This document shows, in pieces, positions 27,791 through 41,084 of a DNA stretch of 64,000 nt. The DNA is from Chalara sp. BL73 (lineage: Eukaryota > Ascomycota > Leotiomycetes > Helotiales): positions 1 through 64,000 of the forward strand of contig CAKJVC010000157.1 of NCBI GenBank assembly GCA_918026815.1. The letters are read 5' to 3'. Under the pieces are notes generated by a model, which was not told the DNA's origin, did no database searches, and worked only from the letters and a program-made list of their open reading frames with translations. The position numbers and the translations under genes are program-made. Within the stretch, counting starts at the first letter, position 1. Each line of letters starts with the position of its first letter.

Positions 27791-28248
27791 GGAGTCTGCT
27801 ATTGCATATGGGGGACCACACACATAATTTTTCAAGGCGGTACAGGCAGCATATACCCAGGAGTTATTTAGAGTGTATCAATGGGCATTAGCCATTTAGG
27901 AGTTTTATCTATAGGCTTTGATATGTGTATAGGAGCATTGATTTGATTAGAGAGTCACTACTCTAGGCAGGTTGGATTCAATCAAAAAAGAATCAGATTC
28001 AAGTGAAATATTATTATGAGGGAGTTGTTACAACAAAAGTGGGTCCATTGTGACAACAGCTTCAGCCCCTCCTCAGCTACAACGAATGTACAGTGCTTAA
28101 CAAAAACTTAACGTGCGGGGCTATCTTTACCTATCATATCTAAGATTGTGTATTCTTTCACTTATAAACCTTCTCGCAAACCTTGCTCGACTTTTGCGAT
28201 CTAATTATCAAATTGTGAATCAACCTCCCTTCTACCAATCTGCTCATC

Positions 28249-29518
28249 ATGTCGTGGGGCGGGTACCCAGGCCAAGGCTATCCGGGTCAGGGAGGAGGAT
28301 ACAATCAAGGCGGAGGATATAACCAAGGAGGGGAAGGAGGATACAATCAAGGAGGATATGGCGGTCCGCCACCGCAGCAATGGCAGCAACAAGACTACAA
28401 CCAGGGCGGACAATATGGAGGTCCACAACATCACCAACAGGGCGGATATAACCAATACCCCCCCTCAACGAGACTACAATAACTATCAACAAGGCGGGCA
28501 TGGGGGTGGTAACTACGATCGTCATGCTGCACCGCCACCACATAATCCACAGCAGTTTGGTCACGGTGCTCCTGAAGGTTATACCTTTCAGTATTCGAAC
28601 TGTACTGGCAAGCGCAAGGCTCTTCTGATTGGCATCAACTACTTTGGGCAGCAAGGGGAGCTGCGTGGGTGTATTAATGACACCAAGAATGTCTCATCTT
28701 TTCTTATGGAAAGATATAATTACAGGAGCGAGGACATGATTATATTGACAGATGACCAACAAAACCCCCAGCTCCAACCCACGAAGCAGAATATATTGCG
28801 CGCCATGTCGTGGCTTGTCGCAAACGCACAGCCTGATGATGCATTGTTTTTGCATTACTCAGGGCATGGAGGTCAGACTGAAGATTTAGACGGCGATGAA
28901 GAGGATGGAACGGATGAAGTGATATACCCGGTAGACTTCAAGAAAGCTGGACATATTGTCGATGATCAAATTCATCAGATTGTTGTTAATCCATTGCAAG
29001 CTGGTGTACGGTTGACAGCCATCTTCGACTCGTGCCATTCGGGTTCAGTTTTAGATCTTCCATATATGTACTCCACAAAGGGAGTTTTGAAAGAGCCCAA
29101 CCTAGCTGCTGAAGCAGGGCAAGGGTTGCTCTCCGCCATCTCTTCATATGCTCGCGGCGATCTAGGAGGTGTTGCCAGCTCAATCTTTGGATTTGCAAAG
29201 AAAGCATATAAAGGAGACGACGCATACCAAAAGACGATTCAAACTAAGACATCACCAGCCGACGTGATTATGTGGTCGGGAAGTAAAGACGATCAGACGT
29301 CGGCCGATGCAACGATTGCTTCTCAAGCTACGGGTGCCATGTCCTGGGCATTCATCTCAGCTATTAAGCAGAATCCTCAACAGAGCTATGTCGAATTGCT
29401 TAACAGTATACGGGACGTGCTGGAGACTAAGTATACCCAAAAGCCACAATTGTCCTGCAGTCATCCACTTGGTAAATCTTTATATCAGTTTGCTGGAAAA
29501 TATGCTGACATTAAGTAG
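28249..29518 (+). pseudogene. MCA1: Metacaspase, copy 1, frameshifted
   Basis: Same gene as 41085-42353. A run of seven C at 28458-28464, against six in copy 2, shifts the frame at about residue 70, inside the Q/G/Y-rich head and before the peptidase domain. The ATG frame therefore ends near 28482, while the catalytic domain stays open in another frame to 29518. The catalytic His and Cys motifs are still encoded. It would be inactive unless the extra C is an error. Confidence 0.8.
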
Positions 29519-31488
29519 ATACCAACCTACTTTTCGTGATGTAAGCCTAGACCATTGTGGGGGCAAATTCACGAAGGTGCGCTCTGTAGGTTTTAGCGAG
29601 GGATCAAAAGCATGAAGGCGGATAGATGGCAGAAGGGTAGTATTTCTCTCAAGAAACCTGGTGGTATAGTTTGTTATCAATGAATGATATTGCACTCTCA
29701 AAGGTAATGATTCCTCCTTTTCTGTACCCGAATTACTCTCTAGCAGAAAAGTGGTTTTTCTAATTTATTGGCCGAATCCACTCCATGTATGCGCCAGGCC
29801 CCATAATCCATTTTTTTAAGATTAGTGTTGACTGAACTCAACCCTGGGCAACGTTGAATTGAAAAGCATACAGCCACTGTGATCTCTGTGGCAGCCCCTG
29901 CACCTCACGATGTTGGACTGGACTTAGTTTTACCCAATGGCGTGCCTATTAACCACATTCAGGAGATATTTAGTTACCTCTCACGAGTTAGTGTACCAAG
30001 GAGCTCCTGTGCTCCTCATTTGCAAGTATTCAAAAATGGATCATAGATTATTTGGAAAGAACGCGAACAGAGAGTGCGATGAATAGAAAGTTAATATTTT
30101 GGAGTACTGAAAGAAAAAGTTCTCCTTTATTCTATACTATACCTTTCACCAAACTACTCATTCTTGTGTATCACTTGCTTTAGGAGTATCTCAATCTCCT
30201 TCTGTTGCAATCTGCTTGAGAGCCAAGTGGTAGAGCTCAGCTGATGATTTGATTGGACTGTTTTTCTTCTGAGGTTGACTTACTTCAACAATCTTTGCTC
30301 CTTTAACGATTACAACAATGGTAAAGTCTCCATTATTGTGCATACTTTGAAAGTCCCTGGACGTGTTAATCTCCCTGTTGGCCGATGGCTCTTTTCCTTG
30401 GATTTTTGATGCCATTTGAGTGAAACCTAAGTTATAGATTAAGTGATAAACCTTAGACTTCATTTAGCTGTGGGAAGAAAAGATCAGGCAAATTCTAGGT
30501 TAAGGCTAGCGGTCATCTTATAAATCTAAGAAAGGACAAATACCTTTGTGAGTTTTGGAAACAAATTGTTTCCTCGAGTTAAATTCGGACGACTACGGAA
30601 CAGTGAGACTGTTACGCTTAGTTGCTAAGGCACAAAGGCATTGTGCGCACACATTTTCTTTATGGATTTAAATGATCAGTAATAAATGTAGATTTAAATA
30701 AAGAAGAAAGAACAATGAATCTTAAGTATTTTGACTATATTCTGATAGCCTACAATGTGCATAATGCTATAATACTTAACGAAGACTTTGCAGCTACAAT
30801 AGCAACAATGGATCTGCTTTTAAAACTCACTCGAAAAATCTCTCGCTCTTCAAGGCTGAACTAAGCTCCTGATCTAGGGCATCTCATTTAAATTTGGTTA
30901 TCGTACAACGCCAAATACCCGAACTCTGTACTTTAGCAAAGATAGAGGCATGATAGGCTGTACAGCAGGCAGCCATCAGCAAGGATATGCATTTTGAACG
31001 AAGTATCCACTACAGGCTGTCAAATCATGCATGGACCAAAGTGGTAGTGATAGATTCGAGATGAAAGCAATCTCAGCAATGCCTCTGACTCTTAAACTAG
31101 TCATGAATATATCATCATTCAGACACGCTTTTTGGCTACCATGAGTGATCAGCCAAGCGTCATCACTGGATCGTGCCATATTGTTAGAATTAATCTCAAT
31201 AAAAGAAGTACAAGAATAACATCTATGCTATTAGTCATAAAGAACGACCAATATGATTCATCTTTTCGGTGGAAGTTTAACATTGAATGATTTTGATGTT
31301 ACATGGAGGAGGATTGTGACACACATTTTGAGCTCCACTTTGATACTTGGCGCTCGCTTAATTCTCAACCCACCAGGCGATGCAGTCAACTTGTGGGTGG
31401 GGTCAAAATTCAAAAAACTACACATAAAACCACGCCTTTCAGCGCGACCCCTCTAGCCAGTCCCTACCTGTAGTCAAGCAACGTCAAG
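29519..31488. other. Intergenic region between metacaspase and eIF3c, copy 1
   Basis: About 2 kb of AT-rich sequence. It contains one minus-strand ORF that might be a gene remnant (30191-30463, listed separately) and the eIF3c promoter near 31.2-31.49 kb, but no other supportable gene. Confidence 0.5.
30191..30463 (-). other. Short ORF, possible BTB-like remnant, copy 1
   Basis: A 90-codon minus-strand ORF. Its middle (SRDFQSMHNNGDFTIVVIVK) loosely resembles the start of fungal BTB/POZ domains, and a perfect donor GTAAGT follows the codons for KIVE. No continuing exon with the rest of a BTB fold was found. It may be a decayed gene fragment or chance. The same sequence is at 43027-43299. Confidence 0.25.
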
Positions 31489-33803
31489 ATGTCTCGATTT
31501 TTCAGCAAAGGGGATACCGACAGCGAGAGCAGCTCTTCTGACGAGGAAGAGCTCTACTCTGACGAGGAAGAAGAAGAGGAAAACAACGACTCTGACGAGG
31601 AAGATTCGGACGACGATGATGATGACGACTCAGATTCCAGCAGTGATAGCGATGGCCCAAGGACTGGTGCAAACAGATTCATGAAAGATGCCGGCTCAGA
31701 AAGCGACTCAGACTCGGACGGCGAAGATCGCAAGGTGGTAAAGAGCGCCAAGGACAAACGTTTCGAGGAGTTGGAGGGCATCATCAAGAATATTGACAAT
31801 GGAAAGAAGATCAATGATTGGGGTGTCATATCTACCGGTAAGTAGCCATTGGAAGAGAGTGGTCGTAGACTGGGCTGATGTTTGCGATCAGAATTCGACA
31901 AGCTCAATCAGAAGGTATCCAAAGGCTTCCAAGGTGGCAAGACCCCAAAGATATATATCCAGGCCATAGCAGATTTAGAGGACTTCATGAATGAGACGCT
32001 CGCAAAGCAGAAGGTTTCTACGAAGAAAATGACCGCAACAAATGCTCGTGGACTTAATGCTGTGAAACAGCGGATCAAGAAGAACAACAAGGACTTCCAA
32101 AAGGATATCGATGAGTACCGAGAAGATAAGGGTGGCTTTCTTCTAGAGTCTGATGAGGAAGAGGTTCCAGCCCCGAAAGTAAAGAAGACAAAGACAGCCA
32201 CCGGAGTTCCAGTTCTGGCATTAGATGACGATGATGAAGGATTCTCGACTGTGGGCAAAGGTGGACGAACACTCCAATTCACTCCCGAGAGTATCCTCAA
32301 GCACCTACGTACTATAATGGAATCTCGAGGGAAGAAGAACACAGACCGCGGAGAGCAGATCAAAATTATGGAGAAGCTCTACGACGTTGCTATCACACCA
32401 TATCAACGCATTCGAGTTCTATTAACCCTCATTTCCACAAGATTCGATCTGAGCACCGGAGCACAGACTTATATGTCTCAAGAGCAATGGAATTCTGCCG
32501 AAAAGGAGCTTGGTAACCTTCTCAAGGAGCTTGAAGCCAACCCAGAGATCGTTGTCCTTGAAAATGCAGAGGTGGGAGGACGATGAGAAGGCGCCAATTA
32601 TCAACCCTGGCGACAAATTCAAGGTTCCTGGAAGCGTTGTATCATTTGTCGAGAGATTGGATGATGAGCTCAACCGATCTCTGCAACAAATCGACCCTCA
32701 TACTGCAGAGTATATCGAGAGGTTATCCGACGAGGGTGCTCTCTACAACAACATTGTTCGTACGTTGATCTATGTTGAGACTGCTCGCAAAGACAAGAGC
32801 ATAGACCTTAGCCAAGATAACCTCAACCGCATCATCTCTAGAAGATTAGATCACGCATACTTTAAGGTCAGTAGTAGTCGTACCTCAAATCGTTCCTTTA
32901 CTAACAATGTTCTAGCCTGCAACCGTGGTGAAAATATTAGAGGAAAACTGCTGGAAGGCGCTTCCTCAGGATTTAGACTCCGCCATCACTCCACGGAATA
33001 AAGTATCGGATGCCATATCTCTTATCAACGTTCTTTGCAATTATCTCTATATTAACAGCGATGGGATTCTTCGGGCTCGTGCTATGCTTAGCCAGATCTA
33101 TTTCCTCGCTCTTCACGATACCTACTACAAAGCTCGCGATATGATGCTGATGTCTCATTTGCAAGAGAATATCGCCTCTTTCGACGTCCACAGTCAGATT
33201 CTCTTCAACCGGACATTGGTACAAGTTGGACTTTGTGCCTTCCGTGCCGGCCTGGTTTATGAAGCACAATCTACTCTCCAAGAAATCTGTGGAAGCGGAC
33301 GTCAAAAGGAATTGCTTGCCCAAGGTGTCATGATCCAACGCTACAACCAGGTTTCTCCAGAGCAGGAGCGCCTTGAACGACAACGCCAACTTCCCTTTCA
33401 TATGCACATCAATCTTGAGCTCCTAGAGTGTGTTTACCTCACATGCAGCATGCTCCTCGAAATCCCTCTTCTCGCACAAACAGGATCCTCGCCTGACATT
33501 AAGAAGCGTGTCATCAGCAAGACCTACCGTCGCATGCTTGAGTACCATGAACGCCAAATCTTCACCGGCCCTCCTGAGAACACCTGAGACCATGTTATGC
33601 AAGCCTCTAAGGCATTGGCAGCAGGCGAATGGAAGAAGGCAACTGAATTCATTCACTCAATCAAGATCTGGGAGCTCATGGCCAAGCCCGACACCATTAA
33701 GGCAATGCTCTCAGAACAGATTCAGGAAGAGGGTCTCCGAACATACCTTTTCACTTACGCCCCTCTCCACAGTGAAAACCAAGCCAAGCTCGATGCCAGT
33801 TGA
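31489..33803 (+). pseudogene. NIP1: eIF3c (NIP1), copy 1, truncated and disrupted
   Basis: This matches the first three quarters of the intact gene at 44325-47013, with the same introns at 31838-31891 and near 32867. It has three defects. Two bases are missing after 32572 in exon 2 (GAGGTGGG against GAGGAGTGGG). A CGA codon reads TGA at 33585-33587. The gene is cut by the repeat junction at 33764, after which 12 foreign codons lead to a stop at 33801-33803, just short of the RPS14 copy 2 stop codon. The C-terminal PCI part and the RGG tail are absent. Even with perfect sequence this copy could not make full-length eIF3c. Confidence 0.9.
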
Positions 33804-33814
33804 AAGCATATTGC

Positions 33815-34531
<717 letters not shown>

Positions 34532-34839
34532 TTTGAAATTCGTGGGTGAGTTGACAATCAAAAACTCTGAATCTTTCAAGTTCCAAAAGTTCGCGATATT
34601 GATTTTCCAAAGAATCAGTATTGTGTGGGCTTGGCAGCTAGGCCTAAAGGGGCAGGGCTCGCTGAGTCACTAGCGCCAAAACTTGGCGACCTTATTATTT
34701 TTCTGAACCTCTTTTCCTCTGCTTCCAAAGACAATCAACATTGGTGCGAGATTCGGCCTTGATCAGTCAATTCCTATCAAGGGGTTGAATTGTGATGTAA
34801 CAATAGTGCTTTAGGTCTAAGAAGGGTCATTTCACCAAA

Positions 34840-36628
34840 ATGGCTTCCATCAATCTGCCTGGGATGGACAACTTTGTCATTGGTATCATTGGCATGGGCG
34901 ACATGGGGAAGATGTACGCCAGACGACTCAGCGATGCAGGCTGGAGGTAATCCTTCCCAATTCTCCAGTAGTATGAGCGCGCTGGGTCAATTTCACTGCC
35001 GTAAGTTCACATTTCCTCTCTCCCGTCCACATCTATAATGATGACTTGAGTGCATTTGGCTCGATGTATTGTTTTCTGCTGGCTTGACTACCATTCTGGT
35101 ACCAAGTTGGTGGTCTACCTTCTCTGATGAAAATTCTCAGCTACCTTTTTATACATTGTCTGATTTAGAATATTGTTGATATTGAATATTGAATCCTTCT
35201 GGAAGCCCAAAGCTAATATCATATCCCAGGCCACGTCAACACGGGTAAGACGTTTACTGAGTTTTGGTTAGGGTCAATGCTTGCGACAGAGAAGAGAAAT
35301 ATGAGACATTGCGTAAGGAGTTTGCAGATAGAGTAATCGCCTCGTACATAGCCAGTACTACTGCAGCATATGCTGAGAAGTCCTTAGAAACAAATACAAA
35401 TATTTCCAAATGGACATCTTGTCTCACGGGCGAGCGATTACATCATATACAATGTTGAGGCAGCTTCTATTTGTAAAGTGGTCGCACAATATGGCCCCTG
35501 TATGCTTTAATCACCTTCCTCTCATGTATATGTATTGATCCGATGTAGCTACTAAGCAGGGCGCCATTGTTGGTGGGCAGACCTCTTGCAAAGCTCCGGA
35601 GATCGCCGCCTTTGAGGAACATCTCCCAGCAGATGTTGAAATCATCTCGTGCCACTCTCTCCATGGTCCCAACATTGATCCCAGTGGCCAGCCACTTGTA
35701 AGCTGCATTAAAAGGCCCCACAATTGGTCAACAAATCCTTACATTGCTTTACAGGTCATAATTCAACATCGTGCGTCTGATACAAGCTTTAGCAAGGTCG
35801 AGCATGTTCTCTCTGCCTCGGCTCTAAACATGTCTACCTCTCTGCAAGTAAGCATGACCGCATCACTGCCGACACTCAAGCTGTAACCCACGCAGCTTTC
35901 CTGTCTATGGGTAAGGCATGGCATGCCAATAAGCAATTCCTGGGAGATTGCCCGCTACGTTGGCGGTATCGAGAATGTCAAGATCAACCTCACATTACGC
36001 ATCTATTCCCAAAAGTGGCATGTATACGCCGGCCTCGCAATCCTGAATCCGTACGCTAAAGAGCAGATCCGACAGTATGCGCAGAGTGTCACAGATCTAT
36101 ACAAATTGATGCTTGGTGGCCACCGTGAGGAGCTTGAGCGACGAATTAAGAAAGCTGGTGCAAGTGTATTTGGAAAACATAATTGGGATGGAGAGCTGCT
36201 GCTCAAAGACGAAGTGCTAGATCGCTTCTCACTAGGCAAGAAGCCCGAGACGCCGACGCCTAATAACCATCTAAGCTTGCTGGCGATGGTAGATTGCTGG
36301 TCTCAGCTGGGGATAGTGCCATATGACCACATGATATGCTCAACTCCTCTCTTCCGTCTCTGGCTCGGCGTGACTGAGTATCTCTTCCGTCAGCCTGCCC
36401 TGCTGAACGATGTCATCCGTATCGCAATCGAAGATAACACATTTAGGAGTGACGATCTAGAGTTTACGTTTGCGGCAAGGGGTGGTCTGAGGCTGTCACG
36501 TTTGGTGACTTCGAAGGGTATAGGGATCGGTTTCAGAGTACGCAGAAGTTTTTGAGCCGAGATTTGCGGATGCGACGAAGGTGGGCAATGAGATGATGAA
36601 GACGATTTTGCAGAATACGAAGAGGTAA
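34840..36628 (+). pseudogene. TYR1: Prephenate dehydrogenase, copy 2, multiply frameshifted
   Basis: Same gene as 21996-23789 with four sites of base loss in the last exon: one T near 35814, two C at 35939-35940, one G at 36479-36482 and one T at 36549-36553. The first shifts the frame and meets a stop by about 35885. The first two together restore the frame from about 35940, and the third breaks it again after FAARG. The start region with GMGDMG and the introns are unchanged. Confidence 0.85.
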
Positions 36629-37656
36629 ACATTCGAGGGCTCTCGATTTACGGTAATGGCGCTATCAAGGACTGGTGTGCGTTGACTCGGAGCAGTTCAT
36701 AATTTAGCAAATTCAGATGCTTTCTCAGCCAGTGTCACTTGCCTTACTGATTCACCTCTGGGCTCTTCCCAATTGACTGTCCCCTGTTATTGTGCAATGT
36801 GAAAATGTCTTTATTTTTGATAGGCTATGTCACACTTCATCACCCATTGACATACAAACGTTGTATGAGAAATTTACAATGCGGAAGAATGCTAGATCTG
36901 ACAATTCTTTTGGATAGCCAAACCTCCTATCTATAGGAAGGAGGTATCGCTCATTCTAAAGAACTAACAAAAAATTATGGTTATCGAAAAGGAAATCCCG
37001 AGGGTCTTGTTGTACAAGGTAAAGGTTTAGTTCATCAACACTCCTGAGAAGGAAGGAAACGCAAGCCAATATTAGTGTTCAACAAAGCAGGTTCCATCCG
37101 TACAGAGAAGAAATATGAACTAAGAAAAGAAAACCGCAGAATACCGCACGCCACCGCTATGCATCTCCATATTATCTGTACATGAACTAGCCTTAGTGGC
37201 TAACATACCAAGTAACCGCAGAACAAACAACCAATCTTCCTGTCGTAACGCCGTAAAGCCGTAGAGTTGTGAGTCGTAAAAGCCATAGAATCATCCAGTC
37301 ATGCCAGGTACCGGGCTAGGAAATATTCGTTCTTCTTACCAGAATCGAGGAACAAGACCCAAAATAGACTTCTGCCCCATTTGTATACTACTGTTCGTTC
37401 ATAAACCTTAAATTTGATAACGAAAGTGCCGAAAGCAAGAATTGGTCGCGTTTTCTCGGAAATAAATTCGAAGATGCAAACACGTTCACGCATGGGTAGC
37501 GCTCAACCTGAAAATGGCCAGATAGCCTTGAGTTTAGACTCTCGACGTGGTCGCTGGTCGCTAAAATTTGTCGTAGCTCTACCAACCGTTACATCTTTGC
37601 TCTTCTGAGCCGCTACACCTAGGAAAATGAAACATATCAGATTATGTACACGAAGG
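36629..37656. other. Intergenic region between TYR1 and AAR2, copy 2
   Basis: Counterpart of 23790-24798. One A-run is a base shorter near 37130. No gene supported. Confidence 0.5.
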
Positions 37657-39488
37657 CTAGATACTTATTCGATCTTTCTCTCGACCACTCTCGTCAAGTT
37701 CCACCATCACTGGCGCATACTCACCTACAAGTTGTCAGTAAAGCTTCCATATATGGAAGAGGATATTGACTTACCTCTATCATCCTCAGAATCGAAGCTC
37801 TCATCAACAGCTTCAACAAATTCCCCATCTTCTAATTGGTGGTATCCCGAGCGGACATAGCTATCAGGCTCTCTCAAGTTCCAGCCGCTAACTGACAAAT
37901 AGCCCATCAGATAGTCCAGCGCCTCTCGAACGGCTCTCTCACCCTCTCCTAAGCTGGCTTCCATCGCGCACTCAGCCATTCGACGCTTATAGATACCCAG
38001 ACATCGTTCAATGTCGCTCTTGCCGCAATACTCAAAGATACTCTCCTGAGAGCATTTCTCGTCATAGATGAGTTGTGCATGAAACGTCTCAATAAACTTG
38101 CGAACCAACACAGAATGGGAGATATACAGGCTGGTGGACTTCAGAAAAAGCTTGAGAATATAGGACCAATGATCCATACAATCCGCATTACCAAGATGGA
38201 GACCCGTGATAAAGCAGAACTGGAATTCTCCAATGATGTTTTCGGCTTGCTGGGAGCTGGCGAAATTGGTTTGGATGAAGTTTCGAATGTAGGCTGTAGT
38301 ATCCAAGGCCTGTTCAGTCCGTGCACGACCAACAGCGGATCGAGAGAAGGTATTTGGCGTCTTCTCCAGCTGGAATCGGAAAGTGCCGTCGTGACAGCCC
38401 TTAAGTATGTCAAACTTATATGCCTCGTCTGGTGTGGAAACCAAACAACCCTTTCGATCGGATGGCAGAATCTTGCACAACATGGGATAGTTGATCGACG
38501 AAGTCATATGGAACCAGATGCTGGAACTTCGTGAAGCAAGTACGGGCGTGGACGGCGTTTTCTCCAAAATCGTGTCGGAAGGGAATGCCTTAAGATCATC
38601 GAAGATCTCTTCAATGCCATCCTTCTGAATTTTCACCTCCGCCTTAACATATTGCTCTTCAATGCATTCATTGTCTCGGTTCCAGTACTTAACATATATC
38701 TTGCCATAGTCATCAATATCAGGCTTATCCGCAACAATCCAAAATCCATTGCGTACAGATTGAGTGCCTGTGCCTGACCAAATGAAATGTGCACCAGCTG
38801 GAATACATTTGATACCATCAAAGGTTTCACCGGGCTTGACTTCAAAAACATTTGTATCAAAGCCTATCACAGTCCCACCTGGCACCTCCCGAACAATAAA
38901 TATATCTCCAGTCTTTCGGCAAGCTGGAAGGACCTTTGGAATCTGTGCCTTAGGGGTGGGAGGAGCTTCATGAATGCGAAGCGTCCCTACAGGATAAATT
39001 CCAAGATGTGGGATAGATGCAACAGATGCTACAGATTTGAGAGAGTTCTGTGATTTTGTTGATGGCGTCTTAGTTAAAGAGTAGTTGCTAATGGTTTCAA
39101 TGAGAGGAATGCTAGAATTGGAGGGTTGACGGCTAGCTTTTTTATTTGGCGTAAACCCTTGGAGAACCGCATCCTCCGAGATCGTGTCTATGGTCGATCG
39201 TGCATCGCAGCTGCCTACTGACTTGGCTGACGATGTCCGGGGAAGTGCAGAAACAGGAGCTTGCCGAGCAGAAGGGCTTCTTTGAAAGCTGGCCATATTC
39301 TGCATGGGACTTGCGTCAGTGCTGCCTGTCGCATACACAACATTCAAGGTGGGATTGGTAGGTTCATGAGAGCGATTTTCTAAGTAATTGGCTGAACCAT
39401 GAATGGCAGTGAACGCCTCGTCGCTCTGCAGTGGCGAGGAGACACGGCGAGGTCTAGCATTTCTAGGATTGCTGTCATGTTGAGCCAT
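37657..39488 (-). CDS. AAR2: AAR2-family U5 snRNP assembly factor, intact copy 2
   Basis: Two exons, 39488-37775 and 37724-37657, with a 50-bp intron containing a CTGAC branch site, encode 593 residues. The ATG at 39488 (CATCATGG context) is the first in frame; the longer open frame upstream has no ATG. Residues 1 to about 190 are Ser/Thr/Pro-rich and look disordered. From about 195 the AAR2 N-terminal beta domain appears (FIVREVPGGTVIGFDTNVFEV, KCIPAGAHFIWSG). The helical C-terminal domain contains GEFQFCFITGLHLGNADCMDHW. Aar2 binds Prp8 in the cytoplasm during U5 snRNP assembly and is replaced by Brr2 in the nucleus. Yeast and human Aar2 have about 355-385 residues, so the Ser-rich N-terminal extension is notable. 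The C-terminal residues depend on a T-run that differs between copies. Confidence 0.85.
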
Positions 39489-40109
39489 GATGAACTGATC
39501 TTCGGTGGTGGCGCTATCTGGTATATAACAAATGCGATGTGTTCTGCTATCCACAATGGCGCTTGAAGGGGTGGTTGTCAATGAAGTTATAAAAGGATGG
39601 TGTGGCAATTTGTTGTTTTGCTTCAAAAGATTTTGCTATTTCTATCACGGTTCTCATGCACGCGTATGGCGCTAAGTATTAGGCGCGGTAACAGACTTCC
39701 CAACAACGGATTCAGTGAATCCACGGTAGCTGCAGCACTACCTGGTTAACGAAGTAATAAGTTTAAAAGGGAAATTTTATCATAATCTGTGATTGGTTTT
39801 CACAAGGCATCGGATCCACCAAGACGTACGTAGTCTTTCTCACCAAAAATAGACCTTATGACCTGGATTTCCACATGCATCACTGGTAGAGTTAGTGCTA
39901 CAACGGGGCAAAGAAAAATACTCTGGATATTCTTGGCATGGTGGTTCAATTCAATCCACCTTAAAAGAGCCTCATATTAGAGTAAGACCAGGATATTCGG
40001 GAAGTAACCGTTTTAGTCTTAGTCCGCAGCGTGCGTACCCCACATTCTAGGTCTTGAATCCTGAAGTTTGGTGAATAACTTGTTACTCATATACAGCCAT
40101 CGTTTTACC
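39489..40109. promoter_or_regulatory. Divergent promoter between AAR2 and the 133-aa gene, copy 2
   Basis: This 621-bp interval lies between opposed start codons and holds both promoters. A TATATA element lies about 35 bp from the AAR2 start on its strand. Confidence 0.4.
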
Positions 40110-40627
40110 ATGGCAGCTGCTTTAACAGACCGTAATGAGCCTAGTCAAGAGGACCCAAACACCAATACTGCCGCAGAAGACAGTGAAGCCCCCTGGGATG
40201 AAGACCGTCTTGAAGAGGCTCTGAAAATACTGAAAGAAATGCACATACAGGTTAGTATCATATCTCTGATCTATGCGCTGCAATCCTTTATGGTAGCTGA
40301 TCCATTGGCCATATCCGCAGGTACGAGAGCTACGGACAACGATCCCGCGACTAATTGCCCCGCTGGCGAAAAAGCAGCCATCTCGTATGCTCTACTCCCT
40401 TCACGATGTCAATATGCTGACTGTCCTTAGCGGAATCCCTTTTCAAAGAGTTCTCAGCGTCCACGAAAACTGCCAATCAAGAGGTCCAGAAATTTCGGGA
40501 GCTAATGACAGATGAGATGAGCATCAAGGTGATGGAGCAAGCTAGGAAAAGTCGTGCAGAAAATCCTAATAGCATCAAGCTTTGGAAAGTCACAGAGCAC
40601 CCGGATTGGCTTACAAGGGAATCATGA
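40110..40627 (+). CDS. Conserved 133-aa fungal protein of unknown function, intact copy 2
   Basis: Three exons at 40110-40250, 40321-40384 and 40431-40627 join in frame to 133 residues. Introns are 70 and 46 bp. The N-terminus is acidic (EDSEAPWDEDRLEEALKIL), then KEMHIQVRELRTTIPRLIAPL and KQPSPESLFKEFSAS, a charged helical middle (EQARKSRAEN) and the C-terminus WKVTEHPDWLTRES. The exon 2/3 joint making KQPSPESLF resembles a small conserved ascomycete protein I have seen but cannot name. It has no membrane segment or signal peptide; predicted helices suggest a small subunit of some complex. It is divergent from AAR2 and 457 bp upstream of the metacaspase. The function is unknown. Confidence 0.75.
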
Positions 40628-41084
40628 GGAGTCTGCTATTGCATATGGGGGACCACACACATAATTTTTCAAGGCGGTACAGGCAGCATATACCCAGGAG
40701 TTATTTAGAGTGTATCAATGGGCATTAGCCATTTAGGAGTTTTATCTATAGGCTTTGATATGTGTATAGGAGCATTGATTTGATTAGAGAGTCACTACTC
40801 TAGGCAGGTTGGATTCAATCAAAAAGAATCAGATTCAAGTGAAATATTATTATGAGGGAGTTGTTACAACAAAAGTGGGTCCATTGTGACAACAGCTTCA
40901 GCCCCTCCTCAGCTACAACGAATGTACAGTGCTTAACAAAAACTTAACGTGCGGGGCTATCTTTACCTATCATATCTAAGATTGTGTATTCTTTCACTTA
41001 TAAACCTTCTCGCAAACCTTGCTCGACTTTTGCGATCTAATTATCAAATTGTGAATCAACCTCCCTTCTACCAATCTGCTCATC

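Noticed and set aside
30976..31179. 67-codon minus-strand ORF upstream of eIF3c (also at 43812-44015)
   Set aside because: Short, no motif, and located in the eIF3c promoter region. Its presence in both copies only reflects the duplication.
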